A stretch of 64,000 nucleotides of DNA. Source: Nocardia sp. CDC159. Lineage in GTDB: Bacteria > Actinomycetota > Actinomycetes > Mycobacteriales > Mycobacteriaceae. The stretch covers positions 62,001-126,000 of the forward strand of contig NZ_JAMRXH010000019.1 of assembly GCF_023740735.1 (NCBI RefSeq), read 5' to 3'. Within the stretch, counting starts at the first letter, position 1, and each line of letters begins with the position of its first letter. Shown here one piece after another: positions 1 to 8,268 of this stretch. A program made the position numbers and the translations under genes. The notes under the pieces are model-generated. The model worked only from the letters and a program-made list of their open reading frames with translations. It was not told the origin of the DNA and did not search any database.

Positions 1-833
1 GAGGGGTCGTTCGGATTACCGGACTGGCCGCCGGTACCGTCGCCCGCGCCGAGTCCGCCTGTGCCGCTGTTGGTTCCGCCTGTGCCGCCGTTGGTTCCGG
101 GCCAGTTGGTGGTGCCGGGGGCGTTGTCACCGGGAGAGTCGACTGGGACGAAGGTCGGGACGTTCTCTCCCGCAGGGCGGTAGGTGGGGTTATACAACGT
201 TTCCATGGCGAGGATGGCGGCCCGGCGTGCACTGTCTGCGGATCTGCCGCCGCTGTATACCTGGGCGGGTGCCTCGGCTCCTAGCAGGACAAGCGCCGCT
301 GACATACCTGGCTGAGGATCCTCTTTCACGGGCGGCGGCACGCTGGCCCTTACTGCCTCGGCACCGTACCCTGCGGCGTGAATTCGAGCCCCGACGGTCT
401 GCATGACCTCCTGCACATTGGTGCCCTGCTGGACGAACTTGCGCGCAGCATCACTCGCGGCGTTGGCGAACTGGCCTTGAAATCCGTCCGAGAGTGCCTT
501 CTGAATGGACAGATTCAAGCCGAACAGCGCGCCACCGAGGGCGGCCGACATCTCGAGCCACTTCTTGGCCTGGGAGTGCATCGCCGTCGGACTCATGGTG
601 TTCTGGACCGTGTCGTAGATCTTCTGGTGGGTCATGTCGACGCCGTCCCACTTCTCGAGATCCTTGATGTAGGTGGGATCTGTGCTCGAGTGTTGAAGAC
701 CGCGCTGAACTGCTTCCGCGCCCTGCTGACTCTTGGCGGCCTTCTGATGGTCGATCGCTGCGCCGGGGCCTACTGGCAAAGTCAGTGCGAGCGCTGCTAG
801 CGGATCGGTAGCGGGATTGTCCTCATTGGCCAC
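1..833 (-). CDS. PPE-like / ESX-associated protein (3' end beyond window)
   Basis: A GTG at 831-833 opens a frame that stays open to the left edge (277 codons visible). It begins VANEDNPATDPLAALALTLP. The first 150 residues are helix-forming and rich in Ala, Gln and Lys, with a conserved-looking KKWLEMSAALGG segment. The visible C-terminal part is a low-complexity Gly/Thr/Asn/Pro stretch (repeats of GGTNSGTGG). This layout, together with the DUF3558 lipoprotein and small helical protein just upstream, fits PPE-like or EspB-like type VII secretion substrates of Nocardia and Rhodococcus. The start lies 2 nt after the stop of the DUF3558 gene, so the three genes form one operon. The family name is inferred from layout, not from a diagnostic PPE motif. 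Confidence 0.6.
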   Translation of the reverse strand, partial: MANEDNPATDPLAALALTLPVGPGAAIDHQKAAKSQQGAEAVQRGLQHSSTDPTYIKDLEKWDGVDMTHQKIYDTVQNTMSPTAMHSQAKKWLEMSAALGGALFGLNLSIQKALSDGFQGQFANAASDAARKFVQQGTNVQEVMQTVGARIHAAGYGAEAVRASVPPPVKEDPQPGMSAALVLLGAEAPAQVYSGGRSADSARRAAILAMETLYNPTYRPAGENVPTFVPVDSPGDNAPGTTNWPGTNGGTGGTNSGTGGLGAGDGTGGQSGNPNDP

Positions 834-835
834 GG

Positions 836-1471
836 TCAGTTGTCCTTCCCTATGGACGGCTCGATGGCTGTAGCGGTTTCGAGGAGACCGTCACAAGGTT
901 TCGCAAGTTCGCCGCGACCGCTGAGGGTCAGGGTCACCCCGACGTCTACGAACCCAGCCTTCGTTCGTAGATGAATATCGCAACCGATCGGAAGGCCAGG
1001 GTCCCGAACCCACATCGCCTCCCGGCCATTGATGGTGATCGGTTCGCTCCATGAGCTGTTCTTCTTAAGGTCCTCTTCCCAGCTCACGTTTCCCGAAAGG
1101 ACGGAAAGGGTGCGTTGCTTGGAGGAAAAGTTGCAGATCAAGAACGTATCTTCGGCGATCTGATCGCCGCCGCGTGTGCGGCTCTGCGGGTCGTAGCCAG
1201 CCTTGGCGATTGCGTCCTCCGGTATCCACGTACAGGGATCGAAGACCACTTGTGGCCTTCTGGACGTGATAAACCGACTGGGTTGCGTCGGGGGTTGAAG
1301 ACTGGGTGCCGTCAGGGTGGGGCGGGACTGCGCTGCGGAGGTTGAGGGGGTGCTCGGCTCGGACGATCCCGTGGTTGGGCCAGGGTCGTTGCCTTGGTTC
1401 GACGAGCACGCAGCTGTGAAGGCGGCGGTCAGTAGAAGCGGCAGACACCACCTGTACCTCGAACGCTTCAT
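836..1471 (-). CDS. DUF3558 domain lipoprotein
   Basis: 211 residues. The N-terminus is a lipoprotein signal (positively charged start, Leu/Ala-rich core, lipobox TAAC with Cys at about residue 22), followed by a Ser/Thr/Pro-rich linker to about residue 70. The globular part has the DUF3558 pattern CTWIPEDAIAKAGYDP and three further Cys that could form disulfides. It should be an exported membrane-anchored protein; DUF3558 proteins have no known reaction but recur beside ESX-type small proteins in Mycobacteriales. Its ATG overlaps the stop of the upstream gene (ATGA), showing translational coupling. Confidence 0.8.
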   Translation of the reverse strand: MKRSRYRWCLPLLLTAAFTAACSSNQGNDPGPTTGSSEPSTPSTSAAQSRPTLTAPSLQPPTQPSRFITSRRPQVVFDPCTWIPEDAIAKAGYDPQSRTRGGDQIAEDTFLICNFSSKQRTLSVLSGNVSWEEDLKKNSSWSEPITINGREAMWVRDPGLPIGCDIHLRTKAGFVDVGVTLTLSGRGELAKPCDGLLETATAIEPSIGKDN

Positions 1472-1836
1472 CCCTTCAGCCCCGCTGACGCCACATTGAT
1501 CGCCCGGGTATTCATCGCTTCCGCCTCCTCGAACAAGTCGCCTGCTCGTAGGTACGCAGCCGCCATCCGTAGCGCGGCTTCCTGCATGCCGGTGAGGGCT
1601 GCGGTTAGTTCGCGGCCCTTTTTGCTGAACCCATTCTGTAGCTCTATCGACGACTCGAACTCACCGAATCCGGTCAGCCTCTGAAGAGTTGCGGAGCTCA
1701 GGACATGTGGATCCAGCGACTCCGCGAACCGCTTGAAGATATCCGCGCACTTCTGCGCCGCCCCCTGCTCCATCTTGAAGGTGCCGTCCACGGCCTGCTG
1801 GTACAGCGCGTTCGCAGTCGATTGGCCCACGTCCAT
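1468..1836 (-). CDS. small helical ESX-associated protein
   Basis: 122 residues, predicted almost wholly helical, with no signal peptide or membrane segment. A GGGAGGGA ribosome site lies 7 nt before the ATG. It heads a three-gene operon with a DUF3558 lipoprotein and a PPE-like protein, an arrangement typical of type VII secretion-associated loci. No WXG motif is present; FGEFESSIELQNGF occupies the middle, where a helix turn would sit. It could be a secreted EspC-like partner or a cytosolic chaperone. Confidence 0.6.
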   Translation of the reverse strand: MDVGQSTANALYQQAVDGTFKMEQGAAQKCADIFKRFAESLDPHVLSSATLQRLTGFGEFESSIELQNGFSKKGRELTAALTGMQEAALRMAAAYLRAGDLFEEAEAMNTRAINVASAGLKG

Positions 1837-2067
1837 CGAGCCGTCCCTCCCTTCGTGCGCTCAGATCCACTTACCTTACTGGACGCTGTGGGACCCAGGG
1901 TGGTTCCCCTTCGGGTTCAGATTGCTGTGGAAAGTGCTCGGAGGGTGAGAACTTTCCTGGGGTTATATGGGGATTGAATGAATCTGCTCGATGGCGGGGA
2001 CGGGTGGGATGGCGTCGTGGTCTGCTGTCGGCGGTCAGGACGAGCTACCCGGGAGGAAGGCGGGGGT

Positions 2068-2952
2068 ATGAAGGAGGATGATGAGCCGACCTTGGCTCGG
2101 CGGCAGCTGGGGAAGTATTTGCGGGATGGGCGGAACGCGTTGGGGCTGACGCTCGAGCAGGCGGGGGCAGCGTTCCAGCGGAGTGCGAGCACTCTACAGC
2201 GGATCGAGAAGGGGGTGGTGGTGAATCTGCGGGATGTGGACATCGAGGCGTTGTGTCGGATCTACGAGTTCGATGAGGAGAAGACGGCGGCGATGCTTGC
2301 TCTGGCGGTTCAGGGCAATGAGCTGAGCTGGTGGCGGGAGTACAGCGATCTCTTCCCTCGAAGCTTCGAGTTCTTCGTCGGGCTCGAGGCGACGGCGGAT
2401 CGGGTCACCACGTATGAGTCCGAACTTGTGCCCGGCCTGCTACAGACGCCTGCCTACGCTAGCGCTTTGATCCACGCCGTCTTTCCCGACGACACAGCCG
2501 AAGAGCATGCGCGCCGTTTGGAGTTGCGGAGGCGGCGGCAGGTCAGGATCAAACGGAAGTACTCTCCGCTCAAGATCGATGCGATCTTGCGGGAGTCTGT
2601 GCTCAGAGGCGTGGTTGGTGGCCCTCGGGTGATGGCGGGTGCTCTCAGGCACTTGGCAGACCTAGGGACGCTTCCGCACGTGAACGTGCAAATTCTCCCC
2701 TTCAGTGCAGGTTCTCCGTTGGGGCTGCCCATCAGTCCGTTCGTCGTCCTCGATTTCGGAAAGGATCGGAAGGGTCGATCGCTCGAACCACCTCTCGTCT
2801 ATGTGGAGCACCTCACGGGTGAGTTGTATCTGACGAGGTCGACAGCCGTGGAGCGATACCATGACGTCTACGAGAGCCTTCGGCGCAGCGCACTGGATCC
2901 GGCGGCCAGCCGAGCTCTACTCCGGCAGATGGCAAGGGAGTACGGGTCTTGA
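2068..2952 (+). CDS. XRE-family regulator with DUF5753 domain
   Basis: 294 residues starting at ATG 2068, chosen because GGAGGAAGG lies 7 nt upstream and because the length then equals that of the paralogue at 3200. Residues 12-65 form an XRE helix-turn-helix (LGKYLRDGRNALGLTLEQAG ... STLQRIEKG). The rest is the DUF5753 domain, with the signature YESELVPGLLQTPAYA and a C-terminal YVEHLTGELYL block. Such genes are abundant in actinomycetes and usually pair with a DUF397 protein, as here, with a 4-nt overlap. The pair probably controls development or antibiotic-related genes; the target is unknown. Confidence 0.9.
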   Translation: MKEDDEPTLARRQLGKYLRDGRNALGLTLEQAGAAFQRSASTLQRIEKGVVVNLRDVDIEALCRIYEFDEEKTAAMLALAVQGNELSWWREYSDLFPRSFEFFVGLEATADRVTTYESELVPGLLQTPAYASALIHAVFPDDTAEEHARRLELRRRRQVRIKRKYSPLKIDAILRESVLRGVVGGPRVMAGALRHLADLGTLPHVNVQILPFSAGSPLGLPISPFVVLDFGKDRKGRSLEPPLVYVEHLTGELYLTRSTAVERYHDVYESLRRSALDPAASRALLRQMAREYGS

Positions 2953-3152
2953 CGACTGATTTTTCGGGTGCAAGATGGTTCAAGAGCTCCCATAGCGGCG
3001 GCGACCGCAACTGTGTGGAGGTCGCGTTCCTCCCCGACGACTCTGTCGCCGTACGTGATTCGAAAAACCAACCCGGCCCAGCTCTGATCTTCACCTCAGC
3101 AGACTGGGCGAGTTTCACAGCCGCCGCATCCCGCGGCGAACTGGACTACTGA
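2949..3152 (+). CDS. DUF397 domain protein
   Basis: 67 residues; the TTG start overlaps the stop of the regulator gene upstream. It shows the DUF397 core WFKSSHSGGDRNCVEVAFL, then VAVRDSKNQPGPALIFT and a final WASFTAAA. DUF397 proteins are small cytosolic partners of XRE/DUF5753 regulators (BldB/AbaA-orfA type pairs in Streptomyces). The overlap implies co-translation with the 2068 gene. Confidence 0.9.
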   Translation: MTTDFSGARWFKSSHSGGDRNCVEVAFLPDDSVAVRDSKNQPGPALIFTSADWASFTAAASRGELDY

Positions 3153-3199
3153 CAACTGACACCGGCAACCGCGAGGTTGTCCATAAAGGGGGTGCGGGC

Positions 3200-4084
3200 G
3201 TGGGGAATTCGGTGCTGGCTCGGAGGCGGTTGGGGAAGTCGCTGCGGGATGGGCGGGTCGGGTTGGGGTTGACGTTGCAGCAGGCCGGGAGATCCATTCG
3301 GCGCAGTGCGAGTGTGGTGCAGCGGCTGGAGAGGGGGTTGGCGGCGCAGGTGGGGGATGGCGAGATCGAGGGGTTGTGCCGGGTGTACGAGTTCGACGCC
3401 GAGCAGACGGCGGAGGTGCTGGCGCTCGCCGCGGAGAGCGAAGAGATCAACTGGTGGTCGGAGTATCGGGAACTGATGTCGCGGGAGGTCGCGACCTATG
3501 TGGGGCTCGAGGACGCCGCGTGCCGAATGACCAGCTACGAGGGCCAGCTCGTGCCGGGGCTGCTGCAGACGCCGGCGTATGCGCTGACGCTGGTGCAGAC
3601 CGGTCATCAGAGCGAAAGCCCGGAGACCCACGCGCGCCGGGTGGCGTTGCGGATGCGGCGGCAGGCGTGCCTCACGCGCGAGGACGACCCGCTGATCCTC
3701 GACGTGATCATCCACGAGTCGATCACCAGAACCTGGGTCGGCGGGACGCGGGTGATGTCCGAGCAGTTGGAGCGATTGGCCGAGATGAGCACTCGTCCCA
3801 ACATCACCCTGCGGATCCTGCCGTTCGTCGCGGGTTATCCCCTGGGCCGGGAGGACGGTCCGTTCGTACTCCTGGAATTCGGCGCGGACAACCGGGGACG
3901 TGTGATCGAAGCGCCGCTGATCTATATCGAGAACTTCGTGCGCGAGCTGTATCTGTATGAGCCGGAAGCGATTCGCTATCACCGCGAATCGTTCGAGACG
4001 CTGCGGCGACATTCGCTGGATCCCGACGCCAGCCGGGCGTTGCTGCGACAGGCGGCGAAGGACTGCGCGAACAAAGGTCCCTGA
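3200..4084 (+). CDS. second XRE/DUF5753 regulator (paralogue)
   Basis: 294 residues from GTG 3200. Same architecture as the 2068 gene and clearly paralogous: the HTH LGKSLRDGRVGLGLTLQQAG is followed by VVQRLERG, and the DUF5753 block YEGQLVPGLLQTPAYALTL is kept. No DUF397 gene follows it; a strong terminator does. The two regulators probably arose by tandem duplication and may read different signals. It lies 47 nt after the DUF397 gene, so read-through from the first promoter is possible. Confidence 0.9.
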   Translation: MGNSVLARRRLGKSLRDGRVGLGLTLQQAGRSIRRSASVVQRLERGLAAQVGDGEIEGLCRVYEFDAEQTAEVLALAAESEEINWWSEYRELMSREVATYVGLEDAACRMTSYEGQLVPGLLQTPAYALTLVQTGHQSESPETHARRVALRMRRQACLTREDDPLILDVIIHESITRTWVGGTRVMSEQLERLAEMSTRPNITLRILPFVAGYPLGREDGPFVLLEFGADNRGRVIEAPLIYIENFVRELYLYEPEAIRYHRESFETLRRHSLDPDASRALLRQAAKDCANKGP

Positions 4085-4090
4085 CAGGCG

Positions 4091-4135
4091 AAAGCCCTTG
4101 GGAAGTAAGGCCTGTACTTCCCAAGGGGCTTTTCG
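4091..4135 (+). terminator. intrinsic terminator after the regulator genes
   Basis: AAAGCCCTTGGGAAGTA (4091-4107), a 7-nt loop, then TACTTCCCAAGGGGCTTTTC. The stem is about 17 bp with one bulged G and ends in a T run. It closes the plus-strand regulator operon; because it is symmetric it may also stop minus-strand transcription of the KGG gene. Confidence 0.85.
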
Positions 4136-4156
4136 ATCAATCAGCCATAACGCTGA

Positions 4157-4357
4157 TCAGCGGTTGGCGTGGCTGTGCTCGCCGCCCTTCACCTTCGCTT
4201 CGGTGGGCTGGGCCGCGGCACCCTTCTTGCCGGCCTCCGAAGGATCGGCGCTGTTCTTGTCGCCGAAGCTGCCGGTGCTGGCCTGACCGCCCTTGCGGGC
4301 CTGCTCCTCGGTGTCCGAACGGTTGCCGAACTGACCCGGATTGTTCTTGTCCGCCAT
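4157..4357 (-). CDS. KGG-motif stress protein
   Basis: 66 residues, very hydrophilic and probably disordered, beginning MADKNNPGQFGNRSDTEEQA. It contains RKGGQAS and GKKGAAA motifs of the KGG (stress-induced, con-10/GsiB-like) family. GAAAGGAG lies 7 nt before the ATG. Such proteins are hydrophilins made in stress or stationary phase. It is monocistronic. Confidence 0.8.
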   Translation of the reverse strand: MADKNNPGQFGNRSDTEEQARKGGQASTGSFGDKNSADPSEAGKKGAAAQPTEAKVKGGEHSHANR

Positions 4358-4465
4358 TGCTTAGCTCCTTTCTTCGGTTCCTACTGAAGCCGTACAAGCG
4401 GCTCGTTCAGCGGATGCCCTGGCAATCGCGAGTCAAACAAACGGATTTGCGAAAAGTGACCCACG

Positions 4466-5770
4466 CTACCGTCGCGAACGTCCGGTGAGCGACCACGCGG
4501 CGATCACCAGCGCGATGACCAGCACAAGTGCGGCGACTGTCGCGAGCGTGCCCCAGTTGTCGTGATCGCTCGTCGGCATGGCGGTCGCGTTCGGAGTGTC
4601 GGGTCCCGGCGGAGAGGCAAGTGGCACACCGGTATTCGCCGACGTGCCGGTTTCGCTCGGCAGCGTGCCGACGCTCGCGTCGCGGGGCAGAGCGAAGCCG
4701 TAGTCGAGCAGCCGGGCCGCCTGTTCGGCGGGACGGATCGGCAGCACATCGGCCTTCAGCAACGTCACGACCAACCGGTGTCCGTGGCGCTGGGCGGCGG
4801 TCACGAACGTTTGCCGGGCGTCGTCTGTGTAGCCGGTCTTGCCGCCCAGATCGCCCTCGTAGTTGTAGAGCAGATGGTTGTCGTTGGCGATCGCGAAACC
4901 GGGATGGTCCTTGTCGCCGGGGATTTCGGGATTGGCGGGGTAACCGGGGAAGTCGGCCTGTTCGGTGCGGATGATCTCGGCGAAGGTGGGGATGGTCATC
5001 GCCTCGCGGAACAGCACGGCCAGATCGTAGGCCGAGGTGCTCATGCCCGGGCCGTCCAGCCCGGAGGGGGTGGCGGCGCGAGTGTCCAAGGCATGCAGGC
5101 GTTTCGCGAGTTCGTTCATCTTGGCCACGGTGGCGCGATCGCCGCCGAGCTGGCTCGCGATGGCATGCGCGGCGTCGTTGCCCGAGCACATCAGCAGCCC
5201 CTGCATCAGCTGCTTGTTGGTGTAGCGGCCGCCGGGGCCGATGCCGACGCGGGTGCCGTCGGCATTGGCATCGTCCTCGGTGCCGACCACGACCTTGTTC
5301 AGATCGATGCTGCGCAGCGCGACCGCCGCCAGCAGCACCTTGATGGTGGAGGCGGGACGGTAGCGGCCGTGCGGATCCTTCGCCGCGAGCACGCGCCCGG
5401 TGTCGAGGTCGGCGATCGCCCACGCCGTGGCCGAGATGTCGTCGGGCACCGGCGGCGCCTTGTCCGGCAGCACCAGACCGCAGTTGCCGAGCCTGGCCCC
5501 GCCGATCGGAGACGAGGGCACCGGCAGCGGAGGCGGGGCGGCCTCACCCGGCTCGGGTACCTCGGAGCTGTCGATGGCCGGGGGTGTGGCCGTCTTGTTC
5601 GGACAGGAGTCGGTGTCCGGGGTGATGAACGGCGTCGTCGTCGGCGCGGTCGGTTGCGCGACGGCGGTCGGCGACAGGGTCAGCGCCGACGTGCCGATAA
5701 GTCCGGCGGCCAGCGCGGCGGCCGCGAACGATCTGGTGCGGCGATCACGCCGGGTCATGCGGGTGCTCAT
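4466..5770 (-). CDS. D-alanyl-D-alanine carboxypeptidase (S11 family)
   Basis: 434 residues from ATG 5770 (a second ATG at 5758 is also possible). The order is: signal peptide (residues 1-35, SFAAAALAAGLIGTSALTL), a Pro/Ser/Thr-rich region, the S11 catalytic domain and a C-terminal membrane helix (ATVAALVLVIALVIAAWSL). All three penicillin-binding motifs are present: SxxK as STIK, SxN as SGN, and KTG in GGKTGYT. It should trim the terminal D-Ala of peptidoglycan stem peptides at the outer face of the membrane. The intergenic region shared with the MFS gene carries spaced direct repeats. Confidence 0.92.
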   Translation of the reverse strand: MSTRMTRRDRRTRSFAAAALAAGLIGTSALTLSPTAVAQPTAPTTTPFITPDTDSCPNKTATPPAIDSSEVPEPGEAAPPPLPVPSSPIGGARLGNCGLVLPDKAPPVPDDISATAWAIADLDTGRVLAAKDPHGRYRPASTIKVLLAAVALRSIDLNKVVVGTEDDANADGTRVGIGPGGRYTNKQLMQGLLMCSGNDAAHAIASQLGGDRATVAKMNELAKRLHALDTRAATPSGLDGPGMSTSAYDLAVLFREAMTIPTFAEIIRTEQADFPGYPANPEIPGDKDHPGFAIANDNHLLYNYEGDLGGKTGYTDDARQTFVTAAQRHGHRLVVTLLKADVLPIRPAEQAARLLDYGFALPRDASVGTLPSETGTSANTGVPLASPPGPDTPNATAMPTSDHDNWGTLATVAALVLVIALVIAAWSLTGRSRR

Positions 5771-5833
5771 CGCTTTGGAGCTTAGGGGGAAATGGGCGAG
5801 TCGCGCAGATTGCCACGCATGACATGACATGTG

Positions 5834-5883
5834 TTGACAGTCGCTACAAACTGGAAGCTACTATCAAAACCTAGTTGCTATCA
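5834..5883 (+). promoter_or_regulatory. promoter/operator region with three 17-bp-spaced repeats
   Basis: Between the divergent carboxypeptidase and MFS genes stand AGTCGCTA (from 5839), AGCTACTA (from 5856) and AGTTGCTA (from 5873), each exactly 17 bp apart. A TTGACA (5834-5839) with TACTAT (5859-5864, 19-bp spacer) could be the plus-strand promoter. The repeats could bind the TetR protein encoded downstream, as MFS/TetR pairs are usually self-regulated; this is inference. Confidence 0.45.
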
Positions 5884-6050
5884 TATGGTGGTTACTGCCA
5901 CAGGCTCTCATTCGCTGGTAAACCCGCGACTCAGAGTCGTAACCAGGGGAAATGTCCGCGAATCGGAGCGGCATGCACCGGTTGGGTGGCGTACTCGGAC
6001 GGGATCTCGGGCGGTGTGTAGCCGTCTCGGGTGGCAGGAGAGGAAAGACA

Positions 6051-7571
6051 ATGGCTGCGAACAGGGCGGGGAAGGGGCGATGGCTGGCGTTGGGTGCGCT
6101 GGCCGTCACCATGCTCACGATCGGCTTGGACATCACCGTGCTGGTGGTGGCGTTGCCGACCATGGCGGTGGATCTGGACGCGAATACTGCTGCGCTGCAA
6201 TGGTTTACGACCTCTTATACGCTGGCGCTGGCGGGGTTGATGTTGCCCGCGGGGGCGTTGGGGGATCGCTACGGGCGTAAGCGTTTTCTGGTCGGGGCGA
6301 TGGTGCTGTTCGGTCTGGCCTCGGTGTTCTGCGCCTTCGCGAGCACGTCCGGTCAGCTCATCGCGGCGCGCACGCTGCTCGGTATCGGGGCGGCGATGAT
6401 GATGCCGCTGTCGATGGCGGTGCTGCCCGCGATGTTTCCCGACCGCGATGACCGCCAACGGGCGTTGACGATCTGGGTCACCTCGACGGCGATCGGACTG
6501 CCCCTGGGGCCGATCGTCGGCGGATGGTTGTTGCGGCACTTCTGGTGGGGCTCGGTATTCCTGATCAACGTTCCGCTCGTGATCATCGGACTGCTGGCCG
6601 TGGCCGCGCTGGTGCCGGAGTCGCGCAGTGACAACGCTTTTCGGATCGACCTGCCCGGTGTCGTACTCTCCGCCGGAGGCATGCTCGGATTCACCTACGG
6701 TTTCATCCGCTTCGGCGAACAGGGCTGGGGCGAGGCGATCGCGTGGGCCGCTGTTGTGGCGGGTCTCGTACTGCTGGCGGGTTTCGCCTGGTGGCAGCGG
6801 CGGGTGGCGCATCCGCTGATCGAACCGGGGATGCTCGAGATCGCCGGTTTCCGTTGGGGTACGGCGTATTCGGTGTTCATCTCCTTCGCGATGTTCGGCA
6901 TGTTCTTCACCGTGCCGCAGTACTTCCAGGCGGTGCTGGAGGTGGATTCGCTCGGCAGCGGGCTGCGATTGCTGCCCCTGATCGCCGGGCTGATCGTCGG
7001 TACCCGCGTGGTGGACAAGCTGCTGCCCAGGGCAGGTTTGCGCACCGTGCTGACGGTCGGATTTCTGATCCTGGCGGGCGGCCTCGTGCTGGGCGCGCTG
7101 ACCCGGACGTCCAGCGGTTACGGCTACACCGCCGTCTGGATCACCGTGCTCGGCGTCGGGATGGGTTTGGTGATGCCCGCGGCGATGGGCATGGCCATGG
7201 GCGAGCTGAGCGCCGAGCGATCCGGCTCCGGATCGGCTCTGCTGCAGGCGCTTCGGCAGGCGGGCGGCACCATCGGCGTGGCGGTGCTGGGTACGGTGCT
7301 GTCCACTCGGTACCGCTCGGAGCTGGGCGCCTACGACCGGGAGCCGGTTTCTGATGGGGTGAACGCCGGGGTCGAGGTCGCGCACCGACTCGGCGATGCG
7401 GTGATGCTGAGTCAGGTCCGGTCGGCGTTCGTCGGCGGCATGGGGGCGATGCTGTGGGTGTGCGCGGCAATCTGTCTGGTGGCCGCCGTCCTGGCGGTGA
7501 TCTTCACCCGCGGTCGGGTGCCCGGCAGCGTGCCCGCGGCCGATGCGGGAGAATCGGTCCATGCCGGGTGA
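6051..7571 (+). CDS. DHA2-family MFS drug efflux transporter
   Basis: 506 residues from ATG 6051, with AGGAGAGGAAAG just upstream. Fourteen hydrophobic segments can be followed. Motif A appears as GALGDRYGRKRF after helix 2, and the helix-1 motif D-like LDITVLVVALPTMAVDL is typical of the EmrB/QacA (DHA2, 14-TMS) group. It is a proton-driven multidrug or metabolite exporter of the inner membrane. The stop overlaps the start of the TetR gene, so the pair is one operon. Confidence 0.9.
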   Translation: MAANRAGKGRWLALGALAVTMLTIGLDITVLVVALPTMAVDLDANTAALQWFTTSYTLALAGLMLPAGALGDRYGRKRFLVGAMVLFGLASVFCAFASTSGQLIAARTLLGIGAAMMMPLSMAVLPAMFPDRDDRQRALTIWVTSTAIGLPLGPIVGGWLLRHFWWGSVFLINVPLVIIGLLAVAALVPESRSDNAFRIDLPGVVLSAGGMLGFTYGFIRFGEQGWGEAIAWAAVVAGLVLLAGFAWWQRRVAHPLIEPGMLEIAGFRWGTAYSVFISFAMFGMFFTVPQYFQAVLEVDSLGSGLRLLPLIAGLIVGTRVVDKLLPRAGLRTVLTVGFLILAGGLVLGALTRTSSGYGYTAVWITVLGVGMGLVMPAAMGMAMGELSAERSGSGSALLQALRQAGGTIGVAVLGTVLSTRYRSELGAYDREPVSDGVNAGVEVAHRLGDAVMLSQVRSAFVGGMGAMLWVCAAICLVAAVLAVIFTRGRVPGSVPAADAGESVHAG

Positions 7572-8181
7572 GACGAGGGTGACCGCGGGGTTGCGCGAGC
7601 GGAAGAAGGAGCGCACGCGCCGAACGATTCGCACCGAGGCGATGCGGCTGTTCAAGCGGCAGGGTTACGCCGAGACCACCATCGAGCAGATCGCCGAGGC
7701 GGCCGACATCTCGCCGAGCACCTTCTTTCGCTACTTCCCCTCCAAGCAGGACGTGGTGCTGGCCGACGACCTCGACCCGATCATGGTGGAGGCCATTCGT
7801 TCGCAGCCGCCCGAGATGCCGCCCCTGACCGTATTCCGGAACGCCTTCCAGAACACCATTGCCGCGCTCGACGACGAGGAGGTGCGGTTCGAGCAGGAAC
7901 GGATGACGTTGATCTGGAACGAGCCGGAACTGCGCGGCGTCATCGCCCGGGAAACCGAGCGCAACGTGCAGATGGTCGCCGGACTCGTGGCCGAGCGTGT
8001 GGGTCGTGCGCCCGACGATTTGGAGGTCCGGGCGTTTTCCGGGGCGTTGATCGGTGCGGCCATGACGGCCTGGGGTCCGGACGGGCTCGACTTCGACAAG
8101 GTCGACAGGATCGTCGATTTCCTCGCGGCGGGCATGCCGCTGCCATCCGCCCCGAAGACCGACGAATCATCACCACGCTGA
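7561..8181 (+). CDS. TetR-family repressor of the adjacent MFS pump
   Basis: 206 residues from ATG 7561, preferred over an in-frame ATG at 7543 because GGGAGA sits 8 nt before it and the gene then overlaps the MFS stop. Residues 18-65 hold the TetR HTH: RRTIRTEAMRLFKRQGYAET, then IAEAADISPSTFFRYFPSK. The C-terminal ligand domain ends in a TetR_C-like helix set. Coupling to the pump suggests a ligand-released repressor of the operon. Confidence 0.9.
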   Translation: MPGETRVTAGLRERKKERTRRTIRTEAMRLFKRQGYAETTIEQIAEAADISPSTFFRYFPSKQDVVLADDLDPIMVEAIRSQPPEMPPLTVFRNAFQNTIAALDDEEVRFEQERMTLIWNEPELRGVIARETERNVQMVAGLVAERVGRAPDDLEVRAFSGALIGAAMTAWGPDGLDFDKVDRIVDFLAAGMPLPSAPKTDESSPR

Positions 8182-8195
8182 GGATTTCGGCCGCA

Positions 8196-8262
8196 CCCCT
8201 GCCCGCGCTTCGCACCCCCTTCAATCGGCCGGGGCACGGCCGGTGCGGAGTGCGGGCAGGGG
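8196..8262. terminator. bidirectional terminator between convergent genes
   Basis: CCCCTGCCCGC (8196-8206) pairs with GCGGGCAGGGG (8252-8262), and the inner CGCACC (8211-8216) pairs with GGTGCG (8242-8247). It lies between the convergent TetR and phenylalanine hydroxylase stops, so it can serve both strands. There is no clear T run, as is common in actinobacteria. Confidence 0.65.
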
Positions 8263-8268
8263 CGTCGG

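Noticed and set aside
1930..1956. GAAAGT/ACTTTC dyad before the first DUF5753 gene
   Set aside because: Only 6-bp arms with a 15-nt gap; could be chance.
5952..6050. Extended start for the MFS transporter
   Set aside because: ATG 6051 has a clear AGGAGAGGAAAG and begins just before helix 1.
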